Assembly (NCBI GenBank): GCA_012656075.1
Contig: JAAKBF010000396.1
Span: 62,001 to 126,000, forward strand
Length of the DNA: 64,000 nt
From: Phytophthora hibernalis
Lineage: Eukaryota > Oomycota > Peronosporomycetes > Peronosporales > Peronosporaceae
Direction: 5' to 3'
Positions 59,325-64,000 of the stretch are shown here, in pieces. The notes below the pieces were generated by a model that was not told the origin of the DNA, searched no databases, and saw nothing but the letters and a program-made list of their open reading frames with translations. A program made the translations under genes and the position numbers. Numbering within the stretch: position 1 is the stretch's first letter; each line of letters starts with the position of its first letter.

Positions 59325-60528
59325 TTATTGCTCTGGTGATTCTCCCTGGCCAGGAAAAACCCATCCAACCGTGCGAAGAAGGCCAGTCATAGCATTCTTG
59401 CCATCGACATCGACAGAAAACTTTGTCACTTGAGACTGGTCTTCCTCCCGGGGGTCATCTTTACTAACCCACGACTGGAGCTGCAGCTTGCTTTGCAGAG
59501 GGACCGCCCCCAGCTCTTCTCCAAACACGCAATTACACATGAGCGGTAGCTGCGGTACTCGCCCTTGCTGCTGCAGCATGCCGGTCGCGCGTGCGAGCAT
59601 CCATATCAGTGGCACTGCGTTTTCTTTACCAGATCGCGCTCCCGTCACACCCACCACACTCACTTCCTCAAACTCGGTGAGGTTCCGTTTGGAGCACACG
59701 AAGGAATCCACGAGAGGCTTCGCCTCGGCCCGTGCCACGAGTTTCTCGTCCAGTGTGGACGCAGACACCGAGAGCGGCACTAGCAGCGTCTCCTGCTTGA
59801 AAGGGATGGAGAACCACGTGACCGACTGCCACACCGTGCCTTGGTCGTCCATCAGATCCGTCTGGACGGTGAACTCGATCTCGACTCGAGGAAGCGCTTC
59901 TCTGTTAGCACCATAATGCACTGCACACAACACAACAGTAACTGTAAGCAGCAGATAGAAACTGAGCCTAAAAGATTGTGTCAACGCACCGTAAGCTGAG
60001 TCGCCTCCCCGTCCTGCGACGGGAAGCTCATGTCCAGCGGCCGCAGCTGCACGACGGTGAGCGCCTTGAGGCGGATGTTCCGCACACTGGCAGGGAAGTG
60101 GAGTTGCCCAGCAGCTGCAGGAAGAGGCTGCCAATAGCTGCCTGTGGGAACAGGAAGGGCAGCTGCTCCAGTGCGAGCTTGGGCAGACTCAGCGATGTGG
60201 CCAGCTTAGCGAAGTCGGCGGACAGCAGCGCGAACGGACACTGCAGTGTGATGCGCGGACACGGACTGCGCAGGACGGAGGTGCGCCAGCCACGACGCGT
60301 GAGCGGAGAGAACCAGCAACGCCAACGGAACTCTTTGGTGCCCAGGTCGGCGGGGGCGGGCAGCGCTGCATAACTGAGTACAGAGGGTCACGCACAAAAT
60401 AGAAACAAGGACAGGACGGAGAAGACGCACCGCTGCACGATGTCGTGCTCCCAGGTGATGGCCAGGAAGGCCACGAGCAGCGCCACGGCAACCACCACCA
60501 GCACCAAGACACCCGCGATCACCAACAT
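59325..60528 (-). CDS. Membrane-anchored protein of unknown function, at least two introns (frame uncertain)
   Basis: Starts at the ATG at 60528. Residues 1-25 form one strongly hydrophobic helix (M-L-V-I-A-G-V-L-V-L-V-V-V-A-V-A), a signal anchor. A 65-bp intron at 60366-60430 (donor GTGCGT, acceptor TATGCAG) and another starting at 59989 (donor GTGCGT, acceptor near 59921 or 59902) interrupt the gene. The exons encode a probably beta-rich domain (F-P-A-S-V-R-N-I-R-L-K-A-L-T-V-V; V-E-I-E-F-T-V-Q-T-D-L) that recalls membrane-anchored LEA-2-like proteins, but this is a weak guess. Exon frames do not join cleanly: a shift lies near the GGGGG run 60352-60356 and another near 60100. Confidence 0.5.
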
Positions 60529-60545
60529 TGAGATGACGATCAACG

Positions 60546-60645
60546 GAAAATGGTGTTTAGACTGTGTGGTGCAGGACGATGAACATAGAGTGCAGGCTGT
60601 GTGGTACAGGACGACGAAAATGGTGTATTGGCTGTGTGGTGCAAT
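60546..60645. repeat. Minisatellite-like repeat, ~35-bp period, ~2.7 copies
   Basis: CTGTGTGGT recurs at 60562, 60598 and 60632, together with GACGAYGAA and AAATGGTGT blocks. It lies between the divergent membrane-anchored and RNase H genes, in their promoter region. Confidence 0.75.
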
Positions 60646-60676
60646 TGGAATTTAGCTGCATTGGCTGTTGGTGCGA

Positions 60677-61191
60677 ATGATGCTGAGGTGCAGTCGCCTC
60701 GTCCGGCCACGACGCTGCTTCACTGCGTCTCAGTTCAAGGCAAATGCTTCGGTCTCTGCCTGGCCCAGTACCGTCCTCGCCTATGCGGACGGCGCGTGTC
60801 GAGGAAACCCGGACGCAGCGGCTGCGGGGCTCTACTGGTGCACCCGTCGACGGGCCAAGTGCTGGCCTGCGACACCAAGTACGTGGGCGACCAGGAGACC
60901 AACAACGAGGCCGAGTACCACGGCCTGTTGCTGGCGCTGCAACTGGCGCAGAGACACCAGGTCTCGCATGTGCACGTGCACATGGACTCGCAGCTCATCG
61001 TGCGGCAGATGCAGGGCCAGTACCGCGTCAAAGCCGCCAACTTGCGCAGTCTCCACCAGCAGTGCACGGAACTCAGCAAATCGCTCACGCAGGTGACGTT
61101 CTCCCACGTGCCTCGAGAGGAGAATGCGGCCGCCGACCAACTCGCCAACGAAGCCATCGACGAGTACGACGCCATTTGCCCCAACAACTAG
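60677..61191 (+). CDS. Type-I ribonuclease H (one frameshift)
   Basis: Starts at the ATG at 60677. An Arg/Ser-rich, acid-free first ~35 residues could target mitochondria. The fold follows with its four acidic residues: Asp in Y-A-D-G-A-C-R-G-N-P, Glu in T-N-N-E-A-E-Y, Asp in V-H-M-D-S-Q-L-I, and Asp in A-A-A-D-Q-L-A-N-E-A. Such enzymes cut the RNA strand of RNA-DNA hybrids. The frame moves at CCCGG (60808-60812), between the first Asp motif and G-C-G-A-L-L-V. One extra G there would give the usual G-N-P-G continuation, so an assembly error is likely. It lacks the linked RT of retroelements and looks like a stand-alone host gene. Confidence 0.82.
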
Positions 61192-61397
61192 ACAGACAAT
61201 AGATAACTGAGAATGCTCATACACCGCTGAACATACAGAAACCTGTGCACACTACTCACTGTTGTTTCTACGACTACACTAGCATGAAAAATGACATTTG
61301 CACGTTGACGATAGAGGTTTAATAAAAAGAGATATTTCTGTTGTTATCCAGGACAGCCGGGGTTCCGATCGAGTGACGGTCGTTGGTCCTCCATCCT

Positions 61398-61592
61398 TTA
61401 GTTTCGCTTTCTGTTGTAGAAGTCGTGCTCTTTCTTGTCGAAGGATGCCTGCTTGGCGAGCCGGCGCTTGACCATGCGGTCGCGGAAATCGTCGTACCGG
61501 GCAGACATAGGCCCCGGGCCTCCAGCTTCCACACACAATGAGAGAACCATGACCAGGGCCATGAGGAACAGAATACGCTGGGTCATCTTCAT
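61398..61592 (-). CDS. Small secreted protein, 64 residues, unknown function
   Basis: Starts at the ATG at 61592. Residues 1-23 are a signal peptide with a Leu/Met/Val core ending V-E-A. The mature ~41 residues are Gly/Pro-rich at first (G-G-P-G-P-M-S) and then strongly basic and charged (D-R-M-V-K-R-R-L-A-K; N-R-K-R-N at the end). No Cys and no known effector motif. A very good oomycete initiator precedes it by 43 bases, which is the main reason to accept such a short gene. Confidence 0.7.
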   Translation of the reverse strand: MKMTQRILFLMALVMVLSLCVEAGGPGPMSARYDDFRDRMVKRRLAKQASFDKKEHDFYNRKRN

Positions 61593-61634
61593 CTTGGAGT
61601 CTTCGGTGTTCCAGACGCTTGAGGGGCTACAGGT

Positions 61635-61650
61635 GAAATGAAGAGTGAGC
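61635..61650 (-). promoter_or_regulatory. Oomycete initiator of the 64-residue secreted protein gene
   Basis: On the minus strand GCTCACTCTTCATTTC matches GCTCATTYYNCAWTTT at 14 of 16 positions, the flanking GCTCA and the CATTT core included. It ends 43 bases from the ATG. Confidence 0.8.
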
Positions 61651-61784
61651 GCAGGACAGGAGCATTGGTGGCAGAACGAAGTTGACCGTCCTGGAGCTAT
61701 TCATGGAGATCAGACACCATGGCGGAGAAAAGTCTCTCGAAACTTTACCATTGACTTAAATTTATCGAGCACGATCTCACAAAC

Positions 61785-64000
61785 TCAAGAGCCCATGGAG
61801 GAGCTGCTGCTGCCTTGACTGCCGCGGCTCCGGTTGTTTCGGCGGGTATTGTTACCGTTGGGATGAGGTGGGCTTGGGGTATCGGCAATGGCCTCAGGTG
61901 GTACGCATGCCATCATCCTGATCCAACGACGTCGGCGCACCGACGCACCCAGACGCTTCATGCTGGACTTGCCGCGGGCCAGATGAAACTTGAAGCGAGG
62001 GAAGTCTGTGGCATAACTCCAGCCTTCGTCATCGCAATCCGTGTAGCTCTTGTCGATCCGCCAAGGCGTCGTCCAACTCCAGTGGGGAGGCAGAGCAACC
62101 TGCTCAAAACTCATGGCCTTGTCACCATCTCTGTTTGAAAACCGCGGTCTGTCGGTCGGGAGTAGGTGGTTGGGCGCCCATTTTCCAAACATACTCACTC
62201 GCTGGTTCTCGAAAATCTCCTCGAGTGCTACGCTACCATCCAGTGTGCTGTTGTATCGAGTGACGCTTGGCCGACGGCGAGAAACAACCCCCGTGGAATG
62301 ACTCCTTCGTGGACGGTTTGGCGTGGCGCTTCCCTGGTCAGCGCTCGCCGAGGTACGGACAGCGTCGGCTGCGGGTTCCTCTGCATCAACTGCTTTATTT
62401 AGTCCGTCAAAGACAGTCTTCGTACTCTTCATGACACCGTCTTTAGTGGCGGACATGATCTTTGACTTGAACATCGTGCTTTTCGAAAACGGGATTCCAA
62501 TGCACACCTTCGCAATCAGCGGTGATCCGATAGCTTCCGTTCGCGGCTCGATCACGTACACAGTCTCGACGTGGAAACAGTCACCATAAGGAATTTCAAG
62601 CAGTGTCAGTTTGTGCTCGATAACGAGTCGGTCTGCATCGAAGCTATTGCGATCCTGCGACGAGAAGGGTACATGCACAACCTGTTCTGCCATCGTCGAA
62701 GACGGTCCAAGAGGCGACGTACTTTTGGCGCGATATTTCATTTCGCGCACCTGGCCACCAAACTCCGCCGAGTCTTCCCACTTGCTGACAACGTGCTCCA
62801 CGTCTCCTGCCTCCGTATGAATGGTATGCCAGCGTGGCAAGGTATTGTCAGCATAGAATAGGTCGAAGAAGTGCATGGCGTCCTTGATAGCCGGGTGCAG
62901 TTCGTATTCGCCAACAACTTGCCTTTCTTCTTCAGTAGATACCAGGAATGGCTTTGAAGGCGCTGCAGACTTCGACAAACTTGGATTATCCATCGACCTG
63001 TTCACCATGTGGAAATACAACCTCGAAGAGCTACTCATAGCTTCGCGCGTCGCCGAAATGATCTTTGACTTGAACATGCAACCCTTCGAAAACGGAACGC
63101 CCAGGTAAATCTTGGCCACTAGTTGCCCTGGGCTTCCATCATTCGAGGCGACTCGCTCCACCACAGTCAATTTTTCTACCGAAAAGCAGTCGCCGTAGGG
63201 AATATCGTGCATAACTACCCTCGACTGCATCACAAGCTTCTCGTTGGCACTAATACCCCCTCGTCAAATGGCACGTGGTCAGTTGTGGTCGTCATGGTGT
63301 GAGATGGTCCAATTGATGCGTTCGTGGGGAGCGGCAACTCATCGTGCGCACTTGACCACCATACTCCTTCGAAGGAGCCCAGTCACCGACCTCGATCTCG
63401 GTATCACCACGCTCTTTGAAGTACTCACTCATACGGTCCGAAGATCCATCTGCTAAAAAGTTCTTAAAGAAGTCGTAGCCGCTCGTCAAAGATGCATGCA
63501 GCGGATACTCGCCAACTAATTCGCGCTCATCGGCCGAGGTGACAAGAAATTGCATCAATTCTGGACCACCAGCACTGTCCACCGAGTACTTCAGCGACAG
63601 CATCAGCTGCCCGAGGATGGCATCACGCGTGGACGTAACAGGCCAAGCACACGAAAATTGTGCCGTTCGCATTCCAGTGAAGCCCAGCAGCTCACGCAGG
63701 GACAGGGACACCTCGCCGATTTTCGTGGTAAGATAGCGCAGGTGAATTTCGTACACATGCAGTACCATGATGTCCGGTAGGCCGCAAAAGGCGCCAGAGG
63801 CCGCGCCCAGCGAGCGGCACTCCTGGCACTCCGCGCACAGGTGGTCGTGGAAGTGCCACGACAGCTTTTCATTCCATTTGACGACAGCTCCTTTCTCGCC
63901 TTTTTCACCTCGTGGTTTGGGGGAGGTTTGGCCCACAGGTACGCTCGAGTAGTCGTGCAGCTCGGACTTGAACTTGGCCACCACGTAGAACTGGCGCAGC
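61785..64000 (-). CDS. C2 - VASt - VASt - DysF protein, lipid-transfer-like (5' end outside window)
   Basis: The reading frame is open to the right edge, so the start lies beyond 64000. The first part (to 63292) looks like a C2 domain (L-R-Q-F-Y-V-V-A-K-F-K-S-E; D-I-M-V-L-H-V-Y-E) followed by the first half of a VASt domain (E-L-V-G-E-Y-P-L-H). The second part (63233-61785, 482 codons) holds the rest of that VASt, a complete second VASt (V-V-G-E-Y-E-L-H through I-P-Y-G-D-C-F-H-V-E), and a C-terminal DysF pair (W-S-W-T-T-P-W-R-I-D; D-E-G-W-S-Y-A; R-R-R-R-W). VASt domains of the Lam/GRAMD1 family carry sterols at membrane contact sites, C2 and DysF bind membranes, so a lipid transporter is inferred. 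The frame changes at GGGG 63326-63329 and CCCCC 63256-63260, probably sequence errors. A Ser-rich tail ends the protein. Confidence 0.75.

Overview
The window is nuclear DNA of an oomycete, most likely a Phytophthora-type plant pathogen. Four things point there: short GT..AG introns, 16-base initiator elements of the oomycete Inr/FPR type in front of two small secreted-protein genes, a secreted protein with the layout of the oomycete AA17 copper monooxygenases, and decayed MULE, hAT-like and Ty3/gypsy elements of the sort that fill the gene-poor parts of these genomes. No prokaryotic operon, CRISPR array, rRNA or tRNA gene was recognised.

Layout. 1-13.3 kb is a block of ordinary genes: an IQ-motif / degenerate receiver / degenerate alpha-beta-hydrolase fusion (minus strand, runs off the left edge), a divergent TruA-type tRNA pseudouridine synthase (plus), a tomosyn/Lgl-type WD40 protein with a PDZ-like insert and a C-terminal R-SNARE (minus), a multi-pass membrane protein (plus), and a secreted AA17-like monooxygenase (minus). 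13.4-22.6 kb is a transposon graveyard: a hAT/BED fragment, a MULE fragment, an unknown ORF, and a gag-pol fragment of a Ty3/gypsy element whose end is cut by the array.

22,635-57,352 (34.7 kb, over half the window) is one head-to-tail tandem array with a unit of about 1,078 bp. It carries 32 copies of an 85-residue secreted protein gene whose mature C-terminus is almost only Gly and Trp. Twenty-seven copies are intact, two carry in-frame deletions that remove most of the signal peptide, and three are frameshifted. Units in the middle are nearly identical, while units at both edges are the most divergent, as expected for homogenisation by unequal exchange or gene conversion. On the left side three two-unit blocks alternate an intact copy with a deleted copy. 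A diverged piece of the unit lies outside the array at 59.2 kb.

57.4-64 kb returns to single-copy genes: two uncertain or broken ORFs, a membrane-anchored protein, a type-I RNase H, a 64-residue secreted protein with a very good oomycete initiator, and a C2-VASt-VASt-DysF lipid-transfer-like protein that runs off the right edge.

A caution runs through the annotation. Many otherwise well-conserved genes change frame once or several times, often at runs of three to five G or C. Residual single-base errors in the assembly explain this more simply than many independent pseudogenes, so coordinates of such genes are given as whole spans with the break points named.
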